A stretch of DNA of 24,196 nt from UBA1672 sp046542355. GTDB taxonomy: Bacteria > Pseudomonadota > Alphaproteobacteria > Micavibrionales > Micavibrionaceae. Positions 6,466 to 15,154 of the stretch are shown here, piece by piece; positions within the stretch are counted from its first letter, which is position 1, and the number at the start of each line of letters is the position of its first letter. The stretch spans positions 1 through 24,196 of the forward strand of contig JBKHBN010000027.1 in assembly GCA_046542355.1 (NCBI GenBank). Reading direction: 5' to 3'. Made by a program: the position numbers and the translations under genes. A model generated the notes under the pieces. That model ran no database searches. It had not been told where the DNA came from and worked only from the letters and a program-made list of their open reading frames with translations.

Positions 6466-7668
6466 CTAATTCAGGGCCGCGCAGGCTTCCTGTATACGCT
6501 TGCAGGCCTCTGTCAGGTTTTCTGTACTGGTTGCGTAAGACACTCTGAAATATGGCGACATGCCAAATGCTGCACCATGGACAGCGGCAACCCCTTTGCT
6601 TTCAAGTAAATACGTTACAAAATCTTCATCTGTATCTATTCTTTTGCCTTCAGGCGTTTTCTTGCCCATCGCGCCTGCACATGAGGCGTACACGTAAAAC
6701 GCTCCCTCAGGACAAGAACACTCCAGCCCTTGCGCAGCATTAATCATATCCACAACAAGATCTCTGCGCTCACGGAACACTGCGTTACGCTCCTTAAGGA
6801 AGGATTGATCTCCATTTAAAGCGGCCAGAGCTGCGGCCTGTGATATTGAAGATGCATTAGACGTACTTTGTCCTTGTATTTTTGCCATAGCTTTTATGAG
6901 TTCCGTTGGCCCTCCGGCATAGCCAAGGCGCCACCCTGTCATTGCATATGCTTTGGATACTCCATTGCAAGTCAGTGTACGCTCAAAGAGCGCGGGTTCG
7001 ATCTGGGCTGGTGTAGTAAACGCAAAATCATCATAAATAATATGCTCATACATATCATCGCTCATGATATAAACGTGGGGATGTTTTATTAAAACTTCGG
7101 TTAGTTCTTTTAGCTCTTGCCGGGTATAAGCTCCTCCGGTTGGGTTTGACGGTGAGTTAAAAATAAACCATTTCGTTTTGGGTGTGATGGCTGCATCCAA
7201 TTGCTGCGCTGTCAACTTGAAATTATTTTTTTTGGAGCACTCTACGATGACCGGCTCCCCTTCTGCAAGCAATGCCATATCAGGATAGGAGACCCAGTAA
7301 GGCGCAGGGATCAAAACCTCGTCTCCGGGATTAACCGAAGCCATAAGGGCGTTATACAATATCTGTTTACCGCCGGTGCCAACGATAATCTGGTCACGGC
7401 TGTATTGCAGGTGATTGTCGCGCATAAACTTAGCAATAATAGCATCTTTTAGTTCCGGCGTTCCGTCTACTGCCGTATATTTGGTTTCACCGTTGTTAAT
7501 TGCCTGCTTTGCTGCGTCCTTTACAAAATCGGGGGTGTCAAAGTCGGGTTCTCCGGCTCCCAGTCCGATAACATCACGGCCTGCCGCCTTCAACTCTTTT
7601 GCTTTACTGGTAACTGCAAGTGTTGGTGAGGGTTTTATCCGTTTCAAACGATCTGCAACAATTGACAT
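6466..7668 (-). CDS. aatA: Aspartate aminotransferase (class I, PLP-dependent)
   Basis: Interconverts aspartate plus 2-oxoglutarate with oxaloacetate plus glutamate. The 400-residue length fits the subgroup Ib enzymes common in alphaproteobacteria. The PLP lysine is Lys239 in the stretch NGVSKAYAMTGWRLGYAGG. SNPTGG (Asn175), SDDMYEH (Asp204, Tyr207) and the substrate-carboxylate contacts in the C-terminal YFRVSYATS are all present. N-terminal LGAGEPDFDTP is typical. A strong Shine-Dalgarno TAAGGAG lies 8 nt upstream of the ATG. It is last in the minus-strand run after mfd, 61 bp after the kinase gene. Prephenate or other aromatic substrates are possible for this subgroup. Confidence 0.94.
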   Translation of the reverse strand: MSIVADRLKRIKPSPTLAVTSKAKELKAAGRDVIGLGAGEPDFDTPDFVKDAAKQAINNGETKYTAVDGTPELKDAIIAKFMRDNHLQYSRDQIIVGTGGKQILYNALMASVNPGDEVLIPAPYWVSYPDMALLAEGEPVIVECSKKNNFKLTAQQLDAAITPKTKWFIFNSPSNPTGGAYTRQELKELTEVLIKHPHVYIMSDDMYEHIIYDDFAFTTPAQIEPALFERTLTCNGVSKAYAMTGWRLGYAGGPTELIKAMAKIQGQSTSNASSISQAAALAALNGDQSFLKERNAVFRERRDLVVDMINAAQGLECSCPEGAFYVYASCAGAMGKKTPEGKRIDTDEDFVTYLLESKGVAAVHGAAFGMSPYFRVSYATSTENLTEACKRIQEACAALN

Positions 7669-7729
7669 AGCTGTAACTCCTTAATTTGTAAATACGATAG
7701 CGCAATACGGTGATGTTATGAGTATTAAA

Positions 7730-8755
7730 TCACTTAGCTCTTGAAAAAAATGTGCTTATAGACTTCTTATCTAATGCTTTTATCGGATTAAAATCAAGCC
7801 CTACTTTTTCTAACCACTTATGGAACGGCTCTAAAAGCGGGTCCTGATATGATGTTGCAAGATAGTGTTGCAGGCGTGGAATGTGTTGCAAATAGACTTC
7901 GCTTTGTCTTTGTGCAGTCAGCTTTAAAAACAACCCTATAACGCGACAATGGAATTGTGCGGCAAGGACCTTATACCACATCATAAAATCATTTCGCGCG
8001 TTTTCACTCATGCCTGCGGTATATAACTTTATCATTTTTTTGCGTATTTGTTGCGGCACGTCTGCGCGTGCATCTTCAAGCAGGTTCAGTAGATCATACG
8101 GCACAGGGCCATAGAAGGCATCTTGATAATCAATCAGTGCGCTGCGAAAGTCCGGCACTTCATGTTCAAGGTACATCATGTTTTCCAAATGATAATCACC
8201 ATGCACAAAACCATGTGGAGATGGCGGCAATTTCGCTTCTATTTCATCCCACAGATTTAAAAATTCTTGTGCGCACTCTTCATCCGCGGGCTCGCCTTTT
8301 TTATATGCCATATAATAATCAACAAACTGCCGCCTGTTCTTATATATTTGTGTCTTTTTATATTCCGGCAAATTGTTTAGGTCTTTTATGGCGGTCATTT
8401 TAAGAAGCGTTCGTGTTGCCATATCGTAAAGATCGTTATGGTTTTTCTTGCCGGAGCGCAGCAATGCACCGAAAGACTTCTCTCCCAGATCTTCAAGAAG
8501 GGCGTAGCCGTTTTCGATATCTGCCTCATAACATTGTGCAACTCTTATTGCATGCGCATCCAGCCTGCTGCCGTAATCCAGAAACCTTATTAGCTCTGCC
8601 TTGTTGCCATCATCGGCATCAGGATAAAGCATAATAATGACGTTTTTTCCGTTCCGTATTGCTCTATAGTAACGGCGCGCAGACGCATCCTGAGGAAGCG
8701 CGAAAACATCGTTTAGAGAAAACTTATCAATTACATCATCAATGCTGGCGGCCAT
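7730..8755 (-). CDS. APH-family phosphotransferase, AmgK-like
   Basis: A 341-residue kinase of the aminoglycoside phosphotransferase fold. The catalytic loop is FVHGDYHLENMMYL, with Asp187 as the base and Asn192 as metal ligand. The DFG-like motif is LIDYQDAFYGPVPYDLLNLL (Asp209). The N-terminal PQDASARRYYRA matches the GDAS.RRYFR pattern of AmgK, the anomeric N-acetylmuramate/N-acetylglucosamine kinase of cell-wall recycling. The usual partner genes (murU, tsaE) are not next to it here, so the exact substrate is an inference. AGAGGTT sits 5-6 nt upstream of the ATG, and the gene starts 24 bp after the small conserved protein gene. Antibiotic resistance is unlikely. Confidence 0.82.
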   Translation of the reverse strand: MAASIDDVIDKFSLNDVFALPQDASARRYYRAIRNGKNVIIMLYPDADDGNKAELIRFLDYGSRLDAHAIRVAQCYEADIENGYALLEDLGEKSFGALLRSGKKNHNDLYDMATRTLLKMTAIKDLNNLPEYKKTQIYKNRRQFVDYYMAYKKGEPADEECAQEFLNLWDEIEAKLPPSPHGFVHGDYHLENMMYLEHEVPDFRSALIDYQDAFYGPVPYDLLNLLEDARADVPQQIRKKMIKLYTAGMSENARNDFMMWYKVLAAQFHCRVIGLFLKLTAQRQSEVYLQHIPRLQHYLATSYQDPLLEPFHKWLEKVGLDFNPIKALDKKSISTFFSRAK

Positions 8756-8779
8756 GGCAACCTCTTGTAAGGTTCGTCA

Positions 8780-9178
8780 TCAAGTTTTTTTGTGTTTATG
8801 ATTTTTCGAGGCCAGCTTATGGATTGCTTCAATATGTTGTCTGGACGCCACTTTCTTTTTTCGGGGCTGGCGCATATTATCGTGACCAAAAACCGTAACA
8901 TCTTGCGCCGCTACTGCGCGAAGAAGCTCCATACCAAATTTTTCATCAATTTCCGGATCCGGTAAATTCGGGTGCTCATCTTGTGAGTCAGCGCGTCCTG
9001 ATACAATACGTTCTACCTGATAGGCTACGATCCCGTCCAAATGCGGGCGCACAAGTGCTTTAAGCAGGGTATTGTCCTCCTGAGCCAAAGCGACAATCTG
9101 CTGACGGGCAAGCCCCATATTGCCGTTGCATAGCTTTAGTGCGTCTTTGATCTTATCCTGTACATATTTTTTGGACAT
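8780..9178 (-). CDS. Conserved hypothetical protein, 132 aa
   Basis: I do not recognise a named domain. The protein is hydrophilic and helical. Its N-terminal half (YVQDKIKDALKLCNGNMGLA, then RQQIVALAQED) looks like a small helical bundle, possibly helix-turn-helix-like. The last 30 residues are strongly basic (RQPRKKK, KNHKHKKT), which suggests nucleic-acid or membrane-phosphate contact. The start has a clear AGGAG 7 nt upstream. It lies 47 bp after mfd and 24 bp before the kinase on the same strand, so it is almost certainly co-transcribed with them. Confidence 0.75.
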   Translation of the reverse strand: MSKKYVQDKIKDALKLCNGNMGLARQQIVALAQEDNTLLKALVRPHLDGIVAYQVERIVSGRADSQDEHPNLPDPEIDEKFGMELLRAVAAQDVTVFGHDNMRQPRKKKVASRQHIEAIHKLASKNHKHKKT

Positions 9179-9225
9179 AACGAATCTCCTGAGAATAGCT
9201 TACCTGTGTTTATCATGCCATATAT

Positions 9226-12200
9226 TTACCGATCTGGCGATAAGGCTGCCAATTCTTTTAATATTGCTGTCATTCCTTTAATGCGATTAACCGGCTTTGG
9301 CCAGTTGCGGGTAATGCCGAGTTTTTGATCGGGTCTGATTTTTACACTCCCTGCTTTACGCGTTATCCAGCTCATCACGGCCTCAACGTCAGGCGGAATA
9401 TTCTTATAAAAAGAAAGAACGGCGCCTTTAGGCCCGGCATCAACTTGTGAGACACCGGCCTTTTTACATAGATTCTTGATCTCCAGAATTTTAAGCAAAT
9501 TCTCCACTTCCTCTGGAAGGTCACCGAAACGATCGATTAATTCCGCAGCAAAATCATTAATCTCTTGTTCGTTGTGCAAGTCATTCAAACGGCGGTATAA
9601 ACTCATGCGTACGGCTAAATCCTCGACATATACCTCTGGAATAAGGACGGAGGCGCCGAGATTAATTTGCGGTGACCAGTCTTGTTCGGGCATATCATCA
9701 ATATTTGTAATCCCTGCCCTTGCTGCAGCAACCGCCTCTTCGAGCATTTGCTGGTATAGCTCGACCCCAACTTCTCTGATATGGCCTGATTGTGCATCGC
9801 CCAGAAGGTTTCCAGCTCCTCTGATGTCCATATCGTGCGATGCTAATTGAAACCCTGATCCCAATGTATCGAGCGTTTCCATGACTTCCAGTCTTTTTTG
9901 TGCATTTTGTGTCAGCGTTGTATCGGGCTGATAGGTAAGATAGGCATAGGCGCGCACCTTTGAGCGCCCGATACGCCCCCGTATCTGGTACAATTGGGAA
10001 AGACCGAACATATCAGAGCGGTGAACAATTAGTGTGTTTGCGCTTGGAATATCAATCCCGCTTTCGATAATGTTAGTTGCAAGCAAAATACTATACTGCC
10101 CCTCATAAAAGGCATTCATACGATTTTCCAGGTCTGTGGCGCTCATTCTCCCATGTGCTTCAATAAAGCTAATTTCCGGAACAATTTCGCGCAACATTTC
10201 TGCGATGTCTTTAATGTCTTTTATTCTGGGGACGACATAAAAACTTTGCCCACCGCGATAAAACTCACGCAACAGCGCGTCTCTAATTACGACTGTATCG
10301 GATGGCATTATAAACGTTCTTATTGCAAGGCGATCTACTGGCGGCGTGGTGATCAGGCTTATTTCTTTAACACCGGTCAGCGACATTTGCAGTGTACGCG
10401 GTATGGGAGTTGCCGTGAGCGTTAATACATGAACTGTGCTTTTTAGCTCCTTTAAGCACTCTTTTTGTTTTACACCAAATTTTTGCTCTTCATCTACGAT
10501 TAATAAACCCAAATTTGAAAACTTAACTGTTTTTGCATAAAGTGCGTGGGTTCCAATTACTATCTGAACGGTGCCCTTTGCCAGTCCTTCTTTTGCTCTT
10601 TTTGCATCGCGCGGCGCGACCATTCTTGAAAGCTGCTCAATTTGTATTCCTGTCCCCTCAAAACGTTTGGTGAAGTTTTGGTAATGTTGCCTGGCTAATA
10701 GTGTTGTGGGCACAACAAGCGCTACCTGCACTCCTGACATTGCAGCAACGTACGCCGCGCGCAGGGCAATTTCAGTTTTCCCAAATCCTACATCCCCGCA
10801 CACTAAATGATCCATCGGATGGTGCTTTGATACATCTTCAAGTACTGCATTGATTGAACACTCCTGATCTTCTGTTTCTTCATAGGGAAAGCGTGAGACA
10901 AATTCATTATACAAAGTGTTTTCAATTTTTAGCGGCTCGGCTTTTTTGAGTTGTCTTGCGGCGGCTATTCCCAGAAGCTTATCGGCAATTTCCATCAAGT
11001 TCTTTTTTGCGCGCGCCTTGCATGCCTGCCACCCTGCTCCACCCAGCTTATCAAGCTGCGCTGCGCTGTCATCTGAACCAAAACGCGACAGTGTGTCCAG
11101 ATTAACAACAGGAACGTACAGCTTGTCGCCTGCTGCATATTCTATCTTGAGGCAGTCGTTAACAATTCCTGCGGTTTTAATTGTCTCTAGCGCAACGAAA
11201 CGTCCTATACCGTGGTCAATGTGCACGACAAGATCACCTTCACTGAGCGCAGACACCTCTCTTAGAAAATTATCGGCCTGTCTTTTCTTTTTACTTTTTC
11301 GTGCCAGACGGTCGCCCAGAATATCCTGCTCTGATAAAAATGCGATCTCATCTCCCTCAAAGCCCTTATCCATTGGAATTACGCACAACCCAATGTCTGC
11401 CGCATTTATTTTTCTTATTTCTTTGAACCAATTTATGTCGCGCACATTTTCGATTGCTGCGTCTTCCATTAATTTACGCATTCGGCTTCGCGAGCCCTCA
11501 CTCAACAGCGCAATAAAAACCTGTTTTCTTTTGCCTTGCAGCTCTGTGATGTGCTGTTTCAACGCTGCGAATACATCTCCATCGGGTAGCGCGCGTATGT
11601 CTGAAAAATTTCGTCCTGTCTTAAATTTTTTACTCTTGCCTTCCACCTCGTCGGGCGCTGCAAACGGGTTGAAGATAGATGCACTTTGCAAAATATTCTG
11701 TTTTTCGTTATCACTCAGGTATAATTCTTGTGGCGGCAAAGGGCGATATATTGCGCCAGAAGATGCGTTTTTCTGACTCCTTTCTTCTGATGCTTTTAGC
11801 ACCGAAATGCGTGTATCGTAAAAATCATGTATGTGGTTCATACGTTTTGTAAAAGCATCCGGGACATGGAAATCGCAGCTTATACTTTGCGTTCCGGTAT
11901 AATCAAACAGCGTTTCCATTTTCTTAAAAAACAGCGGAAGCCAGTGCTCTATACCGTTATAATGCCGCCCTTGCCCTACTGCGTTATAAAGGGGATCATC
12001 TTTTTGTTGTGCGCCAAATATTTTGCGATACCCAGCACGGAATTGCGAGATAGACTCTTTATTCAAAAAAAATTCCCGAACAGGATATAATGCGAGTTCT
12101 TTTATGTTTTGCTGCGTGCGCTGACTTAACGGGTCAAATGTTTTTATGTTCTCTATTTCGTCTCCGAACAGGTCAATGCGCACAGGATCATCATATCCTG

Positions 12201-12747
12201 CGGGGTATAAATCAACAAGACCTCCACGCAACGCAAACTCTCCTGATTCGCGCACCGTATCGCTGCGTATATATCCATTTTGCGCCAGGTAATGTGTTAA
12301 TTTTTCGAGATCCAATACATCCCCGGATATAATTTGGAAGCTGGCATTTCGCAGTGACTCTTGTGGCATAACCCGTTGCAGCGCTGCGTTTACATTTGTA
12401 ATTGTAATTCTTGGATATCTACGCTTTTCCTTTTGCCATTGCTGTAGCTTACACAGCGCAGCAATTCTTTGCGCCACGATGTCGCCATGCGGAGATATGC
12501 GATCGTATGGCAAACAATCCCACCCCGGAAATATTACGGTTTCAACATCTGGAGCAAAGAACTCAAGCTGTTTTTTTAATATATCCATGCGCGCATCATT
12601 CAGAGCAATATGAACATGAATATGATCATCGGACATGATCTGTCTGGCCATACTTGCCAGTGCCAGCGCATCTGCGCCTTCTGGTATTCCGTATAGATAA
12701 GTATCAGGTTTTGGTTGATTTAGCTCTTTGCTCGCTGTACTGTGCAC
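9226..12747 (-). CDS. mfd: Transcription-repair coupling factor Mfd
   Basis: A DNA translocase that dislodges RNA polymerase stalled at lesions and recruits UvrA. From the start chosen here it is 1173 residues. The order is UvrB-like module (FPGWDCLPYDR; residues about 70-330), RNA-polymerase interaction domain (LSEGDLVVHIDHGIGRFVAL, about 500-580), two RecA-like motor domains with Walker A GDVGFGKT (651-658) and DEEQ (752-755), and the C-terminal regulatory domain. All motor motifs are intact. The frame stays open to a GTG at 12810. However, a sigma-70-like promoter lies at 12793-12820, across that codon, and AAAAAGGA precedes the tandem GTGs at 12750 and 12747. I therefore start at 12747 (7-nt spacing). 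Confidence 0.96.
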   Translation of the reverse strand: MHSTASKELNQPKPDTYLYGIPEGADALALASMARQIMSDDHIHVHIALNDARMDILKKQLEFFAPDVETVIFPGWDCLPYDRISPHGDIVAQRIAALCKLQQWQKEKRRYPRITITNVNAALQRVMPQESLRNASFQIISGDVLDLEKLTHYLAQNGYIRSDTVRESGEFALRGGLVDLYPAGYDDPVRIDLFGDEIENIKTFDPLSQRTQQNIKELALYPVREFFLNKESISQFRAGYRKIFGAQQKDDPLYNAVGQGRHYNGIEHWLPLFFKKMETLFDYTGTQSISCDFHVPDAFTKRMNHIHDFYDTRISVLKASEERSQKNASSGAIYRPLPPQELYLSDNEKQNILQSASIFNPFAAPDEVEGKSKKFKTGRNFSDIRALPDGDVFAALKQHITELQGKRKQVFIALLSEGSRSRMRKLMEDAAIENVRDINWFKEIRKINAADIGLCVIPMDKGFEGDEIAFLSEQDILGDRLARKSKKKRQADNFLREVSALSEGDLVVHIDHGIGRFVALETIKTAGIVNDCLKIEYAAGDKLYVPVVNLDTLSRFGSDDSAAQLDKLGGAGWQACKARAKKNLMEIADKLLGIAAARQLKKAEPLKIENTLYNEFVSRFPYEETEDQECSINAVLEDVSKHHPMDHLVCGDVGFGKTEIALRAAYVAAMSGVQVALVVPTTLLARQHYQNFTKRFEGTGIQIEQLSRMVAPRDAKRAKEGLAKGTVQIVIGTHALYAKTVKFSNLGLLIVDEEQKFGVKQKECLKELKSTVHVLTLTATPIPRTLQMSLTGVKEISLITTPPVDRLAIRTFIMPSDTVVIRDALLREFYRGGQSFYVVPRIKDIKDIAEMLREIVPEISFIEAHGRMSATDLENRMNAFYEGQYSILLATNIIESGIDIPSANTLIVHRSDMFGLSQLYQIRGRIGRSKVRAYAYLTYQPDTTLTQNAQKRLEVMETLDTLGSGFQLASHDMDIRGAGNLLGDAQSGHIREVGVELYQQMLEEAVAAARAGITNIDDMPEQDWSPQINLGASVLIPEVYVEDLAVRMSLYRRLNDLHNEQEINDFAAELIDRFGDLPEEVENLLKILEIKNLCKKAGVSQVDAGPKGAVLSFYKNIPPDVEAVMSWITRKAGSVKIRPDQKLGITRNWPKPVNRIKGMTAILKELAALSPDR

Positions 12748-12792
12748 CACAATATCCTTTTTGCCAGTATGTGTTTTTTTAGGACAATTGGC

Positions 12793-12820
12793 TTTATATA
12801 TATGTTTCACGCTATTTCAA
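12793..12820 (-). promoter_or_regulatory. mfd: Putative sigma-70 promoter of mfd
   Basis: On the minus strand TTGAAA (12820-12815), a 16-nt spacer and TATAAA (12798-12793) match five of six consensus bases each. Transcription would start near 12787, downstream of the in-frame GTG at 12810 and about 40 nt upstream of the GTG pair at 12750/12747. The divergent btaA start codon is only 15 bp beyond the -35 box, so the two promoters probably interfere. Confidence 0.55.
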
Positions 12821-12834
12821 GAGGCTAATGAGCA

Positions 12835-14097
12835 ATGAGTGCGGATCGAACCTTTATTACTGATGATGAAACCATCGCGAACAGGGCGTTATTGAAGAAT
12901 GCTGTTCATGATAATAAGGCCATTTCCAAAAGGGGCTTGCAGGAGCGGATGTTTACAGCCTTATTTAGCGGTTTTGTCTATCCGCAAATCTGGGAAGACC
13001 CAGAAGTTGATATTGAGGCTATGGAACTCAACGAAAATTCGCGTATCATGACGATCTGTTCTGGTGGGTGCAACATGTTGAATTACCTTACAGAAAATCC
13101 ATCCAGCGTTACGGCGGTTGACCTAAACCCTGCGCATGTGGCTTTGGGGCGTTTAAAAATTGCAGCGTTAAAACACTTGCCGGACTATGAGAGCTTTTTT
13201 CTGTTTTTTGGATGTGCAGATGATGCAAGGAACATAGAAAATTACGATAAATATATTGCTCCGTATCTAGACCAATTTAGCCGTGACCACTGGGAAAAGA
13301 TCGTTGTTCCTCATGGGCGACGGATCAATATGTTCAAGAAAAACATATACCGATATGGTCTTTTGGGGAAATTTATCGGTATGGTGCACCGCGTGGCCAA
13401 GCTATATGGGCAAGATCCACGTGATATTCTCAAGGCACGTACGATGGAAGAACAACGGGATCTTTTCGAACGTACGCTAGCTCCTCTATTTGAGAAGAAA
13501 TTTGTCAAGATGATGTGCGGAAAGCCTGAATCCCTTTATGGGCTTGGCATTCCTCCTGCTCAATTTGATGATTTGAATGAAACTGCACGCGGTGATATGG
13601 CTTCATTACTAAAGGCACGGCTTGAGCGTATGGCCTGTCAGTTTCCTATCGAAAGCAATTATTTTGCATGGCAGGCTTTTAACCGTGGATATGATCGCGA
13701 AAACAATGTTGCTGTTCCGCGCTACCTTAAGGAAGAAAATTATAAGACTTTGAAAGCAAATGCTGACAGGGCGCGCGTTGTTCATTCCACTATTACAGAG
13801 TTTCTTGATTCCCAGCCTGCCGGCAGTCTGGATCGTTTTGTCTTTCTTGATGCTCAGGACTGGATGAATGATGAGCAGCTTAATGAGCTATGGAGCGCGG
13901 TTTTGCGCGCTGCCGATGACGGAACGCGAGTTATCTTCCGTACAGCAGGCGAAGAAAGCCCACTGAGCGCAGCCTTGAGCGAGGAAAATCTCGGTGCGTG
14001 GGACTATGACCCCTCTTTGGCTTCTGTGCGTAATGAGCGCGATCGCTCTTCTATTTATGGCGGCTTCCATACATATATACTAAAATCACGCAGCTAA
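12835..14097 (+). CDS. btaA: BtaA: SAM:diacylglycerol 3-amino-3-carboxypropyltransferase (DUF3419)
   Basis: Transfers the 3-amino-3-carboxypropyl group of S-adenosylmethionine to diacylglycerol, the first step of the betaine lipid DGTS. The 420 residues match the DUF3419/BtaA family in length and motifs: YPQIWEDPEVDIEAMEL (about 49-65), the SAM-binding ICSGGCNMLNYL (74-85) and VTAVDLNPAHVALGRLK (92-108), and the later FPIESNYFAWQAFNRGY, which is a family hallmark. btaB follows 24 bp later on the same strand. No phosphate-control box was seen upstream by eye, although such operons are commonly phosphate regulated. The gene is divergent from mfd; its ATG is preceded by AAGAGG at a loose 11-nt spacing. 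Confidence 0.93.
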   Translation: MSADRTFITDDETIANRALLKNAVHDNKAISKRGLQERMFTALFSGFVYPQIWEDPEVDIEAMELNENSRIMTICSGGCNMLNYLTENPSSVTAVDLNPAHVALGRLKIAALKHLPDYESFFLFFGCADDARNIENYDKYIAPYLDQFSRDHWEKIVVPHGRRINMFKKNIYRYGLLGKFIGMVHRVAKLYGQDPRDILKARTMEEQRDLFERTLAPLFEKKFVKMMCGKPESLYGLGIPPAQFDDLNETARGDMASLLKARLERMACQFPIESNYFAWQAFNRGYDRENNVAVPRYLKEENYKTLKANADRARVVHSTITEFLDSQPAGSLDRFVFLDAQDWMNDEQLNELWSAVLRAADDGTRVIFRTAGEESPLSAALSEENLGAWDYDPSLASVRNERDRSSIYGGFHTYILKSRS

Positions 14098-14121
14098 TCT
14101 ATTTTGGGGGAGAATTCAGGT

Positions 14122-14802
14122 ATGACACCATCACATCAAGGCGTTATTGAAAACGAGGATCAGACGAAGATTAACATGGATAATATGTATCGCTGGACCC
14201 GCCATGTCTATGATTTAAGTCGTAAATATTACCTGCTTGGACGCGATCAGATGATTGATCGTCTTAATATTAAACCGGGTGAGCGTGTTTGTGAGGTTGG
14301 GTGCGGAACGGCGCGTAATCTGATCAAAATTGCCAAGCGCTATCCTGGCGGGGTTTATTTTGGGCTGGATGCGTCTGACGAAATGCTTAAAACCGCCCAG
14401 AAGAACTTGCAAGCTTCTGATTTACAGGGAGAAATTAGACTGGAGCAGGCTTATTCCCAATCTTTTGATCCGGCTAGCTTGTTTGATTTATCAGAGCCTT
14501 TGGATAAAATTGTTTTTTCCTATGCGCTTTCGATTATTCCGCCTTGGGCGGAGTCAGTGGATCATGCTCTGGATATGCTCCCTTCGGGCGGTGAGATCCA
14601 TATCGTTGATTTTGGTGGACAAGAAGAGTTACCTGAGTTTTTCCGCCGTTTCCTATTTTGGTGGCTTAAAAAGTTTCATGTCTATTATAAGCCTGATATC
14701 CTTTCATACCTCAAACGTCTTGATTATGAGAAAAAAGGCGTTTTAGAGCTTCAATCTTTGTATAAAGGTTATGCGTACCGCGCTGTTTTTACAAAGGCCT
14801 AG
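14122..14802 (+). CDS. btaB: BtaB: SAM-dependent N-methyltransferase for DGTS synthesis
   Basis: Class I methyltransferase that would add three methyl groups to the amine made by BtaA, giving diacylglyceryl-trimethylhomoserine. SAM motif I is VCEVGCGTARNLIKIA (residues 56-71). YFGLDASDEML follows as motif II, and VFSYALSIIPPW and GGEIHIVDFGGQ match the later motifs. N-terminal MYRWTRHVYDLSRKYYLLGR is characteristic of BtaB-like enzymes. The ATG at 14122 is preceded by GGGGGAG at 8 nt; an upstream in-frame TTG at 14104 is less likely. The length is 226 residues. The 3' end overlaps the end of sdhE by 4 bp, tail to tail. Neighbourhood with btaA makes the role firm. Confidence 0.92.
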   Translation: MTPSHQGVIENEDQTKINMDNMYRWTRHVYDLSRKYYLLGRDQMIDRLNIKPGERVCEVGCGTARNLIKIAKRYPGGVYFGLDASDEMLKTAQKNLQASDLQGEIRLEQAYSQSFDPASLFDLSEPLDKIVFSYALSIIPPWAESVDHALDMLPSGGEIHIVDFGGQEELPEFFRRFLFWWLKKFHVYYKPDILSYLKRLDYEKKGVLELQSLYKGYAYRAVFTKA

Positions 14803-15083
14803 GCGATCCTATGACGCGCTAATTGTTGAAAAACAGGGCATGAGCGCACCTCTTCGGGCGCTTTCCTCTTTCCGGTGAGCCAATCATACAGATCCGCGTC
14901 ATTAAATGTCAGAATATCTTCATATTGCCGGAGCTGTTCTTCATCAAACTCCCCAACATTTTGACCCGCAAATGACGCCATAATGATATCCATCTCTTTT
15001 TTGCCGCGGTGAGATGAACGGAATATCAAGCGCTTGCGCCATATTTCTAAATTATCTCTGTCATTTGTTTTATCTGCGCTCAT
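14799..15083 (-). CDS. sdhE: FAD assembly factor SdhE
   Basis: A small (94-residue) cytoplasmic protein that helps attach FAD covalently to the succinate dehydrogenase flavoprotein. The diagnostic RGxxE motif is Arg26-Gly-Lys-Lys-Glu30 in the stretch FRSSHRGKKEMDIIMASFA. The following FDEEQLRQYEDILTFNDADL and YDWLTG are typical of the family. It is divergent from recG, with 71 bp between the start codons. In many alphaproteobacteria sdhE sits between recG and mfd; here btaAB separates it from mfd. Confidence 0.95.
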   Translation of the reverse strand: MSADKTNDRDNLEIWRKRLIFRSSHRGKKEMDIIMASFAGQNVGEFDEEQLRQYEDILTFNDADLYDWLTGKRKAPEEVRSCPVFQQLARHRIA

Positions 15084-15154
15084 GTTATCACTCGATCTTC
15101 TTTTTTAAAGCCGTTAAACTCTCTCCATAACATTAAGAGAGCTGTTTTAAAGTT

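Noticed and set aside
10916..11776. 286-codon open frame on the plus strand inside mfd
   Set aside because: It lies wholly antisense to conserved Mfd domains, and its product is Ser/Leu/Arg-rich with no recognisable motif. It is a shadow of the Mfd reading frame.
12600..12834. Pho box upstream of btaA
   Set aside because: No pair of CTGTCAT-like half-sites with 4-nt spacing was found on either strand by eye. A matrix scan would be needed to exclude a weak site.
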